18,415 nt of DNA from CAZNYN01 sp964422205. Its GTDB lineage: Bacteria; Synergistota; Synergistia; Synergistales; Synergistaceae. The notes under the pieces were generated by a model that made no database searches, was not told the origin of the DNA, and saw only the letters and a list, made by a program, of their open reading frames with translations. A program made the translations under genes and the position numbers. This document shows positions 1-8,148 of this stretch, in pieces. Each line of letters begins with the position of its first letter. Position 1 is the stretch's first letter. The stretch spans positions 1 through 18,415 of the forward strand of contig CAYRAI010000042.1 in NCBI GenBank assembly GCA_964422205.1. Direction: 5' to 3'.

Positions 1-184
1 GGCAGACGACGAGGGGCATTGATATTCTAATTTTTCTCTCTTGTATACCCCACACTCTGCTATATTTGCGTAATCTATTTTCATGGGTTATTATAGTCGG
101 CACAGCAAAAATACCTAAAATTGAGAACCGGCGCGTCCTTGGGAGTGCTGTTTTGCGATTTTTCTAAAGAAAGTGGGAATGTAA
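1..184. other. Leader region upstream of metA, no assignable gene
   Basis: I see no gene I can support here. Short in-frame ends of an upstream reading frame are possible on the plus strand (stops at 20-22 or 28-30), and a minus-strand start at 17-19 would leave only six codons in the window. I looked for a SAM riboswitch or T-box leader, as is common before methionine genes in some phyla, and found neither the conserved stems nor a terminator/antiterminator pair. Confidence 0.5.
66..94 (+). promoter_or_regulatory. Putative sigma70-type promoter of metA
   Basis: TTGCGT (66-71) and TATTAT (89-94) are separated by 17 nt. The -10 matches five of six consensus bases, while the -35 is weak. Transcription would start near 101 and leave a leader of about 85 nt before metA. 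This is a pattern match only. Confidence 0.4.
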
Positions 185-1135
185 ATGCCGATTAAGATAC
201 CTGACGGCCTGCCGGCTGAACATATTCTGAGCAGTGAGAATATTTTTGTTATGCATGAGGTGCGTGCCGCGAAGCAGGATATACGCCCTCTTCAGGTGGC
301 TCTGCTCAATCTGATGCCTACAAAGGTCGTTACTGAAACTCAGTTTGCGCGTCTGCTCGGCAACAGTCCTCTGCAGGTGGAGCTTACTTTGCTGCAGACT
401 GCCACTTATGAATCTAAGAATACCAGCCGCGAGCATCTTCTTTCTTTTTACAATACTTTTGACGAAGTGAAGTACAGAAAGTTTGACGGGCTTGTCATTA
501 CAGGCGCTCCTGTTGAGCAGATGGATTTTACTGATGTCGAATATTGGGATGAGCTCTGTTCTATTATGGAGTGGAGCAAGACTCACGTGTACAGCACGAT
601 GCATATATGCTGGGGGGCTCAGGCAGCTCTTTACTATCACTACGGGGTCAAAAAATATCCTCTTGATGAGAAGCTGTTCGGAGTTTTCAAACACGAGATC
701 GAATATAAAAATTCGATGCTTTTCCGGGGGTTTGACGATTCGTTTATGGCTCCTCATTCGCGCCACACGACGGTGAAGCGGTGCGATATAGAAAGTGTTC
801 CGGAACTCCAGATACTTGCTTCGTCCGATGAGGCAGGTGTCTATGCAGTGAAGACTGAAAAGGGGAAGCAGTTTTTTGTTATGGGACATTCGGAGTATGA
901 CTCTGACACGCTTGCTAAGGAGTATTTGAGGGACAAGAACGCGGGGCTTCCTATCGATGTTCCTAAAAATTATTATCCGGACAATGACGATTCGCGCGAA
1001 CCTTTCGTATCTTGGAGGAGCAGTGCAAATCTTATGTTTATGAATTGGCTCAACTATTTTGTCTATCAGAACACTCCGTTTGAGCTTGACGCAATCGGAA
1101 CTGGACACGAGGATGATTGGCTCACAGAGAGATAA
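185..1135 (+). CDS. metA: Homoserine O-acyltransferase, probably acetyl-CoA specific
   Basis: MetA transfers an acyl group from acyl-CoA to the hydroxyl of homoserine, the committing step of methionine synthesis in the cytoplasm. The 316-residue protein spans the whole family. The nucleophile lies in MHICWG (Cys142) and the partners in MGHSEYD (His235 and Glu237). Residue 111, in GAPVEQMDF, is Glu. In characterised MetA proteins Glu111 goes with acetyl-CoA and Gly111 (as in E. coli) with succinyl-CoA, so I infer an acetyltransferase despite the usual succinyltransferase label. The ATG at 185 has only a weak AGTGGGA-type ribosome-binding site, but the N-terminus (MPIKIPDGLPA) is the normal family start. 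The gene stands alone, converges on gatB and ends at a hairpin. No other methionine gene is visible nearby. Confidence 0.95.
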   Translation: MPIKIPDGLPAEHILSSENIFVMHEVRAAKQDIRPLQVALLNLMPTKVVTETQFARLLGNSPLQVELTLLQTATYESKNTSREHLLSFYNTFDEVKYRKFDGLVITGAPVEQMDFTDVEYWDELCSIMEWSKTHVYSTMHICWGAQAALYYHYGVKKYPLDEKLFGVFKHEIEYKNSMLFRGFDDSFMAPHSRHTTVKRCDIESVPELQILASSDEAGVYAVKTEKGKQFFVMGHSEYDSDTLAKEYLRDKNAGLPIDVPKNYYPDNDDSREPFVSWRSSANLMFMNWLNYFVYQNTPFELDAIGTGHEDDWLTER

Positions 1136-1140
1136 ATTTA

Positions 1141-1172
1141 AAATCGCCGACTCACAAAGGAGCCGGCGATTT
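1141..1172. terminator. Bidirectional hairpin between convergent metA and gatB
   Basis: AAATCGCCG (1141-1149) pairs perfectly with CGGCGATTT (1164-1172) around a 14-nt loop. T-rich sequence follows on the plus strand and TTTTAAATTT on the minus strand. It sits 5 nt after the metA stop and about 34 nt beyond the gatB stop, so it can end both transcripts, including the long minus-strand operon. Confidence 0.8.
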
Positions 1173-1205
1173 TTGTTGTTCATGTGTGGAATGTGAAAAG
1201 CCCGG

Positions 1206-2663
1206 TTATTTGAGCATTTCCGCAACTGTTTTTGCTACTTCAGCCGGGTCTGCACTGCCGCGTGCGTCGCGCATTACAAGCCCTTGGAGGAATTTCGCCT
1301 TGGCTCCCTTTTTGTCAGCGCCTGAACGCACAGTCTCCACAGCTTCGGGCTGTTCTGCAAAGACTTTGGCTATTACCGCCTCAAGAGCCGCACCGGTGAG
1401 TCTGCCTCCTGATGCGCCGCACTTTTTGAGGGCTTCTTCAAGGGATATTTTTTCGCTCAGCATTGCCGCTATTACGTCTTTTGCCTGTGTGTTGGAGACT
1501 TCTTTCTTCTCCGTTTTTGCAATCAGTTTGCCGAGTTCTTCCGCTTTTATCGGGAAGTGCTTTATGTCTGTGCCGCTTTCGTTGAGTATTCGCTGAATTT
1601 CCGTCTTTATCCAGTTTGCTGTCTTTGCAGGGGATGCTCCGGCTTTGATGCAATCTTCGCAGTAGTCTCCCATCTCTCTCTGCTCCGTGAGCTGTATGCT
1701 GTCCTCAAGAGAGAGTCCGTATTGGCTTACGAATCTGTCTCTCTTGTCCCACGGCATTTCGGGCAGGTTGGCACGGACTTTTTCAACATATTCTGGTTTT
1801 GCCTCTATCGGGGCAAGGTCCATCTCAAGGTAGTAGCGATAGTCTCTTGCTCCCTCTTTGCTTCTCATGGAGCGGGTAATGCCCGATGCGTCGTCCCACA
1901 TTCTTGTTTCCTGAACTAGTGTTCCGCCCTCGTCAAGGACTCTGTTCTGGCGCGCTATTTCGTATTCCAGAGCTCTTTCTATTGATTTCAGCGAATTTAT
2001 GTTCTTTAGTTCGACTCTTGTTCCGAGGCTTCCGTCGGGATTTGACAAGGATACGTTTACGTCAACTCTGAGCGAACCTGACTCCATCTCTCCGTCGGAG
2101 ACTTCGAGATATCTTGCGAGCTGTCTTATCTGCATGACGTAAGCTACAGCTTCCGCCGCGGAGTTCATGTCCGGCATTGAGACTATTTCAGAAAGGGGCA
2201 TACCGCCTCTGTTGTAGTCTACAAATGAGTATGATGCACCCGCAAGACGTCCGTCGGCAGTCGGGTGGACAAGTTTGCCGGCGTCTTCCTCAAGGTGGAG
2301 GTGGTCTAAGTGGACTCGTTTTGTCTTGCCGTCTGCTATTATGTCAAGGTATCCTCCCTGAGCTATGGCATGCTCGTATTGAGTGACCTGGTATGCTTTA
2401 GGCAGGTCCGCATAGAAATAGTGCTTTCTGTGGAAGCGTGTGTTGTCTTTTATGTCGCAGTGCAGTCCTAGTCCCATTCTCACTGCCAAGGATACCGCAT
2501 GTTCGTTGAGCACGGGAAGTGTCCCCGGGACTGCGAGGCATACAGGACAGACGTTTGTATTCGGTGTCGCCCCTATGTAGTCCGTTGAGCATGAGCAGAA
2601 GATTTTGCTTTTTGTTTTTAGCTGAAGATGTATTTCAAGTCCTATTACAACTTGTCTTTTCAT
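1206..2663 (-). CDS. gatB: Asp-tRNA(Asn)/Glu-tRNA(Gln) amidotransferase subunit B
   Basis: GatB is the tRNA-binding kinase subunit of GatCAB. It activates the side chain of Glu or Asp mischarged on tRNA(Gln) or tRNA(Asn) so that ammonia from GatA can amidate it. The 485-residue protein has the opening VIGLEIHLQL and a zinc site of CxC (Cys23, Cys25) and CxxC (Cys39, Cys42). It also has the signature YNRGGMPLSEIV and a C-terminal YqeY-like tail domain that starts around ANWIKTEIQRILN. I start it at the ATG at 2663 rather than an upstream TTG at 2687, because GGAGG in the end of gatA is well spaced for that ATG and MKRQVVIGLEIH is the family N-terminus. It follows the gatA stop by one base and is the last gene of the operon. 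Whether the substrate is Asn, Gln or both cannot be told here. Confidence 0.96.
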   Translation of the reverse strand: MKRQVVIGLEIHLQLKTKSKIFCSCSTDYIGATPNTNVCPVCLAVPGTLPVLNEHAVSLAVRMGLGLHCDIKDNTRFHRKHYFYADLPKAYQVTQYEHAIAQGGYLDIIADGKTKRVHLDHLHLEEDAGKLVHPTADGRLAGASYSFVDYNRGGMPLSEIVSMPDMNSAAEAVAYVMQIRQLARYLEVSDGEMESGSLRVDVNVSLSNPDGSLGTRVELKNINSLKSIERALEYEIARQNRVLDEGGTLVQETRMWDDASGITRSMRSKEGARDYRYYLEMDLAPIEAKPEYVEKVRANLPEMPWDKRDRFVSQYGLSLEDSIQLTEQREMGDYCEDCIKAGASPAKTANWIKTEIQRILNESGTDIKHFPIKAEELGKLIAKTEKKEVSNTQAKDVIAAMLSEKISLEEALKKCGASGGRLTGAALEAVIAKVFAEQPEAVETVRSGADKKGAKAKFLQGLVMRDARGSADPAEVAKTVAEMLK

Positions 2664-2664
2664 T

Positions 2665-4143
2665 TTAGCAGCCTCCTTCCGAGTCAAGCGCTGCTGTCTG
2701 CGGAGCTCCAGCCGCTTTTTCTATTGCCGCCGCTATCGATATGATGACATCATCGCCGAATCTTGGGCCCAGGAGCTGAACGTTTGCAGGCAGTCCTTCT
2801 TCGGTGAATCCTGTATTAAGGCTTATGCTGGGGAGTCCCGCAAGGTTGGCTATAGTTGAGAATGCGTCTCCCAAGTAGATTCTGACAGGATCTTCTTCGA
2901 CAAGGCCTTTTTTGTAGGCCAGGGCCGGAGATATCGGCATTATGAGAGCGTCTGCTCCCTTGAACATTGCGGCGAGTTCATCGGCTATCATCTGGCGCAC
3001 TCTTGTTGCAGGGACATAGTAGTTATCGTAGAAGCCCCGTGTCAAAATGCATGTGCCTATGAGTATTCTGTGGCGGACTTCTTTGCCGAAGCCCTGATTG
3101 CGGCTCTTTTTGTACATTTCGGAGAGGTTTTTGCCGTCGGCGTGGTATCCGTAGCGCATTCCGTCGTAGCAGGCAAGCTTTGAGCTTGCGTCGCCGAGAG
3201 CTGCCATGTAGTAGCATGCTACGCTGAACTTTTTCGTCACGGGAAGTTCCGCCTCCACTATCTCCGCTCCCGCCTCACGGCAAAATTCTGCCGCTTTGTC
3301 TATCGCATCGGCAAGTGGCTTGTCTATGCTGTTTTTGTCATAGCCTCCGAGTATGGCTATTTTTTTGCCTTTCAAGTCTGTTTTCGAGACGGAAGCAGTA
3401 AATGAGGGTCTGTCGTATCCGTCGCAGGTGCTGTCGTTGGAGTCGGCTTTTGCCATAACGTCCATGAGGAGAGCTATGTCTTCCATGTCTCTTGCTATAG
3501 GGCCTACCTGGTCGAGCGAGGATGCATATGCGACTATTCCGTAACGGCTGATCTGACCGTAGGACGGCTTCATTCCCTGCACTCCGCAGAAGGCCGAGGG
3601 CTGGCGCACGGAGCCGCCTGTGTCGCTTCCCAATGCCACGGGACAGAAGCCTGCAGCCACGGCAGCCGCGCTTCCGCCCGAGCTTCCGCCTGGGACTCGT
3701 GATGTGTCGCGCGGGTTGGATGTAGGGCCGAAGATGGAGCTCTCTGTGGTGCTTCCCATTGCGAATTCATCCATGTTGGTCTTGCCCATGAGTACAGCGC
3801 CAGCTTCTTTCATAAGCTTTATCGCTGTGGCGTCATAGCGCGGAACCCAGCCTTTGAGCATTTTACTGCAGCAGGTGGTCTCTACTCCGTCAGTGCAGAA
3901 GTTGTCTTTTGCCAAGAATGGCACGCCTGATAGTACCCCAGGGTTTTCTCCGGAGGCAATTTTAGCGTCTATGGCACGAGCGTCTCTCAGTGCCTTTTCT
4001 TCGCAGAGAGTAACTATGGAGTTAATTTTGCCGTCATGTTTTTTGATGCGTGTAAGGTGCGCATTGAGGACTTCTTCTGCGCTCCATTTTTTTGAAAGAA
4101 CTCCCGAAGCTATTTCGTGAGCGGAAAGTTTGCAGAAATCCAT
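2665..4143 (-). CDS. gatA: Asp-tRNA(Asn)/Glu-tRNA(Gln) amidotransferase subunit A
   Basis: GatA is the glutaminase of GatCAB; it releases ammonia from glutamine and channels it to GatB. The 492-residue protein belongs to the amidase-signature family. The Ser-Ser-Lys triad is visible as Lys79 (in VPFLAKDN), Ser154 (in PGGSSGGS) and nucleophile Ser178 (in SDTGGSVRQP), with the same numbering as the well-studied S. aureus enzyme. The glycine-rich block GGSSGGSAAAVAAG is intact. The ATG at 4143 has an AGGAGG ribosome-binding site lying in the end of gatC, only 3 bp upstream of gatA, so expression of the subunits is probably coupled. Nothing suggests a stand-alone amidase, because gatC and gatB flank it. 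Confidence 0.97.
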   Translation of the reverse strand: MDFCKLSAHEIASGVLSKKWSAEEVLNAHLTRIKKHDGKINSIVTLCEEKALRDARAIDAKIASGENPGVLSGVPFLAKDNFCTDGVETTCCSKMLKGWVPRYDATAIKLMKEAGAVLMGKTNMDEFAMGSTTESSIFGPTSNPRDTSRVPGGSSGGSAAAVAAGFCPVALGSDTGGSVRQPSAFCGVQGMKPSYGQISRYGIVAYASSLDQVGPIARDMEDIALLMDVMAKADSNDSTCDGYDRPSFTASVSKTDLKGKKIAILGGYDKNSIDKPLADAIDKAAEFCREAGAEIVEAELPVTKKFSVACYYMAALGDASSKLACYDGMRYGYHADGKNLSEMYKKSRNQGFGKEVRHRILIGTCILTRGFYDNYYVPATRVRQMIADELAAMFKGADALIMPISPALAYKKGLVEEDPVRIYLGDAFSTIANLAGLPSISLNTGFTEEGLPANVQLLGPRFGDDVIISIAAAIEKAAGAPQTAALDSEGGC

Positions 4144-4146
4144 AAT

Positions 4147-4476
4147 TTACTCCTCCTCGCTCTCGGAATCGTCTTCTTTTGCTATTATGCGCGGCACTTT
4201 GAAGAAGTCTCCGTCTCTTACCGGTGCCTGAGCCAAAAATTCATCTCGCCCGCTCCAAAGTATCGGCTCGTCGCTTCTGCGTTCAGGTGCTTTTTTTATA
4301 TCCCATTCAAAAGGTTCGACGTTTTCATGGTCCAGTTCCTGCATCTCGTCGCACATGCGAAGGACTGCGTTTACACGGTCGAGTACCTGAGGAAATTCTT
4401 CCTCGGGAAGTCCTATCCTGGAAAGGGAGAGAACTTCTCTTAACCGTTCATCATCAACTACCATTTTTTTAATCAT
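4147..4476 (-). CDS. gatC: Asp-tRNA(Asn)/Glu-tRNA(Gln) amidotransferase subunit C
   Basis: GatC is the small subunit that wraps around the GatA-GatB interface and stabilises the complex. The 109-residue protein has the family pattern: an N-terminal helix (LREVLSLSRIGLPEEE), a second helix (VLDRVNAVLRMCDEMQELD), the VEPFEW segment, and a tail reading RSDEPILWSGRDEFLAQAPVRDGDFFKVPRII. The very acidic C-terminus (DDSESEEE) extends a little beyond the usual end. The ATG at 4476 is preceded by AAGGAGG with 8 nt spacing; a second ATG at codon 5 is less well placed. It lies 20 bp after ligA and 3 bp before gatA. Low sequence conservation is normal for this subunit; the context makes the call firm. 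Confidence 0.94.
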   Translation of the reverse strand: MIKKMVVDDERLREVLSLSRIGLPEEEFPQVLDRVNAVLRMCDEMQELDHENVEPFEWDIKKAPERRSDEPILWSGRDEFLAQAPVRDGDFFKVPRIIAKEDDSESEEE

Positions 4477-4496
4477 GATGAATTCCTCCTTAAACT

Positions 4497-6524
4497 TTAA
4501 ACTTCGCTGTTATCTTCAAGCATTTTTATGAAAGATTCTTCATCCACTATCGGAACTCCGAGAGACTGAGCCTTCATATATTTGCTGCCTGGCTTTCCTC
4601 CCGATACCACATAGCTTGTTTTTTTGCTAACGGAATCAGAGGTTTGTCCCCCGAGAAGTTTTATTTTTTCCGATGCTTCCTGCCGTGTCATTGACGAAAG
4701 TTCGCCTGTCAGGACAAATTTAAGTCCTTCAAAGGGCAGTCCCTCTCTTTGAATGCTCTCTTTTGCCGCGAAGTTGACTCCCGCTTCTTTTAAGCGTTCT
4801 ATGACTTTGGCATTGTGAGGTTCGCAAAAGAATGAGTGAAGCGACTCTGCGACTATAGGGCCTATTCCGTCCGTAAGTTCAAGTTCAGCCACGTTATCGG
4901 CCGAGGTATGCTGAAGCCGTTCCATAGAGCGGAAGCGTTCCGCCAAGTCCTCAGCCGTCTTTTCTCCGACATTGCGTATTCCGAGAGCGTTTATAAGGGC
5001 GGAAAGGGGTCTCTCTTTGGATTTTCTTATGGATTCCACTATATTCTGAGCCGATTTCTCGCCCATGCGCTCCATAGGTACGAGAATATCCTCTGTCAAG
5101 CAGTAGAGGTCGGCAACATTGGCTACTCTGCCGCTTTCCACAAGCTGTGCCACTATTTTATCTCCAAGCCCTCTTATGTCCATAGCCGCACGAGAAGCGA
5201 AGTGCGCTATTCCCTCTTTTATCTGAGCGGGACAGGATTTGTTGGGACACTTTACCGCGGCTTCTCCGTGAAAACGCTCTGCTTTTGAGCCGCATACAGG
5301 GCATATGTCAGGTATTATGTATGGTACGGAGCCTTCTTTGCGCATGGACGGCTCTATTTTTACTACTTCTGGTATTATCTCTCCTGCTTTGCGTACCCAA
5401 GCCATGTCGCCTATTCTGATATCTTTTCTGTCGATATCGTCTTGATTGTGCAGATTGGCGCGCTGAACTGTCGTACCGGAGAGGTGAACAGGTTCAAGCA
5501 CTGCCGTAGGTGTAAGAGTCCCCGTTCTGCCTACTGTTATCTCTATGTCTTTTATCAGAGTAAGTTTTTCCTCAGGCGGAAATTTGTAGGCTATAGCCCA
5601 TCTCGGAGCTTTTGAGGTGGCTCCCAGCAGCTCTCTTGCCGATATGTCGTCAAGCTTAACGACTACTCCGTCTGTGTCTATCATGTGTCTGAAACGTTCC
5701 TCGGTCCAGACATCAAGATATGACTCTATATCTTCCTGCGAGGCACACAGTTTTTCCGCGCCCTGCACGGGAAGTCCCCATTCACGGAGCTTGTTTAGGG
5801 CTTCGTGCTGAGTTTTTATTCCGTGTCTTTCTGGTTCCATGATCTGGTACAGGTATATGTTGAGATTTCTTGAAGCCGTAACTTTTGAATCAAGCTGCCT
5901 GATGCTGCCTGCAGCGGCGTTTCTTGGGTTTGCAAATAGGGGCTCTCCGGCTTCTTCTCTTGCTTCGTTCAAGGAGGCAAAGCTCTTTTTGTCCATGCAA
6001 ATTTCTCCGCGGACTTCAAGTGTGCCTTTTATTTCTTCTTTAAGGCGCAGGGGCATTGTCTTTATTGTACGCAGGTTTGCTGTTACGTCCTCTCCGACCT
6101 TGCCGTCTCCTCTTGTCGCTCCGCTTTTGAAAATTCCGTCTTCATATATAAGAGATACGGCAAGTCCGTCTATTTTGGGTTCGCATAGGACAACGGCATC
6201 ACCTCTGCCCAGAGACGATGAGAGTTTTGTATAGAATGACCTGAGTTCTTCTCTGTTGAGGGCGTTATCGAGGCTCATCATTGGTATTTCGTGAGACACC
6301 TTTGAAAAGCCCTCTCTTACTGAGCCTCCTACTCTGTGTGTCGGGGAGTCGGATGTCAAAAGTTCAGGGTGTTCTTTTTCTATATTTATAAGTTCGCGCA
6401 GAAGTGTGTCATATTCAAAATCGCTTATTTCGGGGCTGTCTTGAACGTAGTAAAGCTCCGCGTGGCGATTTAACTCCGCGCGAAGCTCTTCTGCTCTTTT
6501 CTTCAGACTTTCGGGTGCGGCCAT
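4497..6524 (-). CDS. ligA: NAD+-dependent DNA ligase
   Basis: LigA seals nicks in duplex DNA during replication and repair, using NAD+. The 675-residue protein is full length (E. coli has 671). In order it shows the NMN-binding Ia domain with YYVQDSPEISDFEYDTL (about residues 25-41) and the adenylation motif EPKIDG with Lys117 as the AMP-accepting lysine. An OB domain follows, then a Cys4 zinc finger (Cys408, Cys411, Cys426, Cys431), helix-hairpin-helix repeats with IRNVGEKTAEDLA, and a C-terminal BRCT domain from about residue 595. The ATG at 6524 follows the lysS stop by 2 bp, with AAAGGA in the end of lysS as ribosome-binding site. Its place between lysS and gatC in a translation-centred operon is unusual but the product is not in doubt. 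Confidence 0.97.
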   Translation of the reverse strand: MAAPESLKKRAEELRAELNRHAELYYVQDSPEISDFEYDTLLRELINIEKEHPELLTSDSPTHRVGGSVREGFSKVSHEIPMMSLDNALNREELRSFYTKLSSSLGRGDAVVLCEPKIDGLAVSLIYEDGIFKSGATRGDGKVGEDVTANLRTIKTMPLRLKEEIKGTLEVRGEICMDKKSFASLNEAREEAGEPLFANPRNAAAGSIRQLDSKVTASRNLNIYLYQIMEPERHGIKTQHEALNKLREWGLPVQGAEKLCASQEDIESYLDVWTEERFRHMIDTDGVVVKLDDISARELLGATSKAPRWAIAYKFPPEEKLTLIKDIEITVGRTGTLTPTAVLEPVHLSGTTVQRANLHNQDDIDRKDIRIGDMAWVRKAGEIIPEVVKIEPSMRKEGSVPYIIPDICPVCGSKAERFHGEAAVKCPNKSCPAQIKEGIAHFASRAAMDIRGLGDKIVAQLVESGRVANVADLYCLTEDILVPMERMGEKSAQNIVESIRKSKERPLSALINALGIRNVGEKTAEDLAERFRSMERLQHTSADNVAELELTDGIGPIVAESLHSFFCEPHNAKVIERLKEAGVNFAAKESIQREGLPFEGLKFVLTGELSSMTRQEASEKIKLLGGQTSDSVSKKTSYVVSGGKPGSKYMKAQSLGVPIVDEESFIKMLEDNSEV

Positions 6525-6526
6525 TG

Positions 6527-8053
6527 CTAATCCTTTGGCTTCATAGTCGGGAAGAGTATGACGTCTCTTATGCTCTTTGAATTTGTCAGAAGCATCACTG
6601 TTCTGTCCATTCCTATTCCCATTCCGCCTGTCGGGGGCAGGCCGTATTCGAGAGCGTTGATGAAGTCTTCGTCGAACGGGTGGGATTCATCGTCTCCCTC
6701 GGCCTTTTTCTTAGCCTGGTCAAGGAATCTCTCTCTCTGGTCGAGAGGGTCGTTAAGCTCGCTGAATGCGTTTGCAAATTCCCAGCCGTTGATGAAGAGT
6801 TCGAATCTATCGGTGATATCGGGGTTCTCTTTGTTGCGCTTTGAGAGAGGCGATATTACTGTCGGATGTCCTATTACAAATGTCGGCTGTATGAGTTTGT
6901 CTTCGACATATTCTTCAAAGAAGAGAGGAAGTATGTCGTAGCGTCCGTCTGAGGGCTTGACTTCAAGTCCGCGCAGAGCCGCCTGGCGTCTTGCCTCTTG
7001 GTCTGTGATTGTTATGAAATCGATCCCGACGTGCTCTTCCACGAGTTCCGCCATCGTAGCGCGGCGGAAGGGCGGGTTCAAGTCAATTTCCGTTCCCTGG
7101 TAGTCGATGACTCTGCTCTCTCCAACTGCGTCGGCACATGCCACGAGTATCTCCTCGGCAAGGTTCATCATGTCAACGTAGTTCGCATAGGGCCAGTAGA
7201 CTTCCAGAGTAGAGAACTCGGGGTTGTGGCGCTGGTCCATTCCCTCGTTGCGGAACTGAGCTCCTATTTCGTAGACTCTGCCCAGCATTCCTACGACAAG
7301 GCGCTTGAGGTAGAGCTCTGTTGCTATGCGCATGTACATGTCAATATCAAGTGTGTTGTGGTGCGTGATGAAGGGACGCGCATTTGCTCCTCCCGCTATT
7401 GTGGAGAGAATCGGAGTCTGAACTTCCAAAGATCCGTGAGAGTCAAGCACTCTGCGGAAGGTCTGGAATATTTTTGTCCTCTTGCGGAAGGTATCGCGGA
7501 CTTCGGGGTTGGCTATCATGTCGGCATAGCGCTGACGATAGCGGACTTCCATATCTTTAAGTCCGTGCCACTTTTCGGGCATTGGGCGCAGAGCCTTTGA
7601 AAGAAGGGTGAAGTCTTTGACTGATATTGTGAGCTCGCCCCTCTGTGTACGGAAGGGAATGCCTATGATGCCGAGGAAATCGCCCGCGTCAATCCATTTT
7701 TTGAAGAAGGTGTATTTTTCTTCGCCGAGCACGTCAAACTGGAAGCAGAGCTGAAGCCTTGTATCCTCGTCCTCAAAGGTCGCAAAGGCTGTCTTTCCGT
7801 GGCGGCGCAGTACCATAACCCTGCCTGCCGTCTGTATTTCGTCCTGCGCCCACTCTTCGTCTTTCAGTGAGTCGTAGTGCTCTTTCACATAGCCGAGTGT
7901 GCATTTTACTTCCCAGTGATCCTGCTGGAATGGGTCGTATCCTTCTTCCGTGCGAAGCCTCATCAGCTTGTCCTTGCGCTGACGGAAAATTTCCTCCTCT
8001 GGCATCATGTTCTTCTGCTGTGCCTGAACTTCGTTCATCATATCCTCTGCCAA
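6527..8053 (-). CDS. lysS: Lysyl-tRNA synthetase, class II
   Basis: LysS charges tRNA(Lys) with lysine. The protein has an N-terminal anticodon-binding OB domain (about residues 75-160) and a class II catalytic domain. Motif 2 is at FRNEGMDQRHNPEFSTLE (about 267-284) and motif 3 at GGMGIGMDRTVMLL (about 476-489). The start is uncertain. The longest form begins with a TTG at 8053, directly after an in-frame TAG, with AGAGGA 10 nt upstream. ATG codons five and six codons further in could also serve, because GAGG precedes them closely. The conserved region begins only at about residue 21, so the shorter forms lose nothing essential. It lies 95 bp after dus and 2 bp before ligA. A dus-lysS neighbourhood is also known in Bacillus. 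Confidence 0.96.
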   Translation of the reverse strand: MAEDMMNEVQAQQKNMMPEEEIFRQRKDKLMRLRTEEGYDPFQQDHWEVKCTLGYVKEHYDSLKDEEWAQDEIQTAGRVMVLRRHGKTAFATFEDEDTRLQLCFQFDVLGEEKYTFFKKWIDAGDFLGIIGIPFRTQRGELTISVKDFTLLSKALRPMPEKWHGLKDMEVRYRQRYADMIANPEVRDTFRKRTKIFQTFRRVLDSHGSLEVQTPILSTIAGGANARPFITHHNTLDIDMYMRIATELYLKRLVVGMLGRVYEIGAQFRNEGMDQRHNPEFSTLEVYWPYANYVDMMNLAEEILVACADAVGESRVIDYQGTEIDLNPPFRRATMAELVEEHVGIDFITITDQEARRQAALRGLEVKPSDGRYDILPLFFEEYVEDKLIQPTFVIGHPTVISPLSKRNKENPDITDRFELFINGWEFANAFSELNDPLDQRERFLDQAKKKAEGDDESHPFDEDFINALEYGLPPTGGMGIGMDRTVMLLTNSKSIRDVILFPTMKPKD

Positions 8054-8148
8054 CTAAACCACGTCCTCTTGTTGTTTTATGTAATTTTTCGAAGGAGTTC
8101 TCTGTTGTGCGAAAGTCCTTCTGTTTTACTCAATTTTTGCTGCCGAAG

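Noticed and set aside
1..184. SAM riboswitch or T-box leader before metA
   Set aside because: The leader of about 85 nt lacks the conserved stems, the T-box sequence and any terminator/antiterminator pair.
164..1225. Long minus-strand open frame opposite metA (353 codons)
   Set aside because: It is the exact shadow of metA, rich in Arg, Leu, Ile and His as antisense frames are, and has no domain. metA has its catalytic residues and full length on the plus strand.
4836..5288. Plus-strand open frame of 150 codons opposite ligA
   Set aside because: It is the antisense of the LigA zinc-finger/HhH region and shows no independent coding evidence.
6998..7600. Plus-strand open frame of 200 codons opposite lysS
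   Set aside because: lysS with all its class II motifs occupies the other strand; the antisense reading has no family features and no ribosome-binding site.
8054..8148. Hairpin GAAGGA/TCCTTC between dus and lysS as a terminator or riboswitch
   Set aside because: The stem is only 6 bp with a loop of about 19 nt, and on the transcribed strand it is followed by A-rich rather than T-rich sequence.
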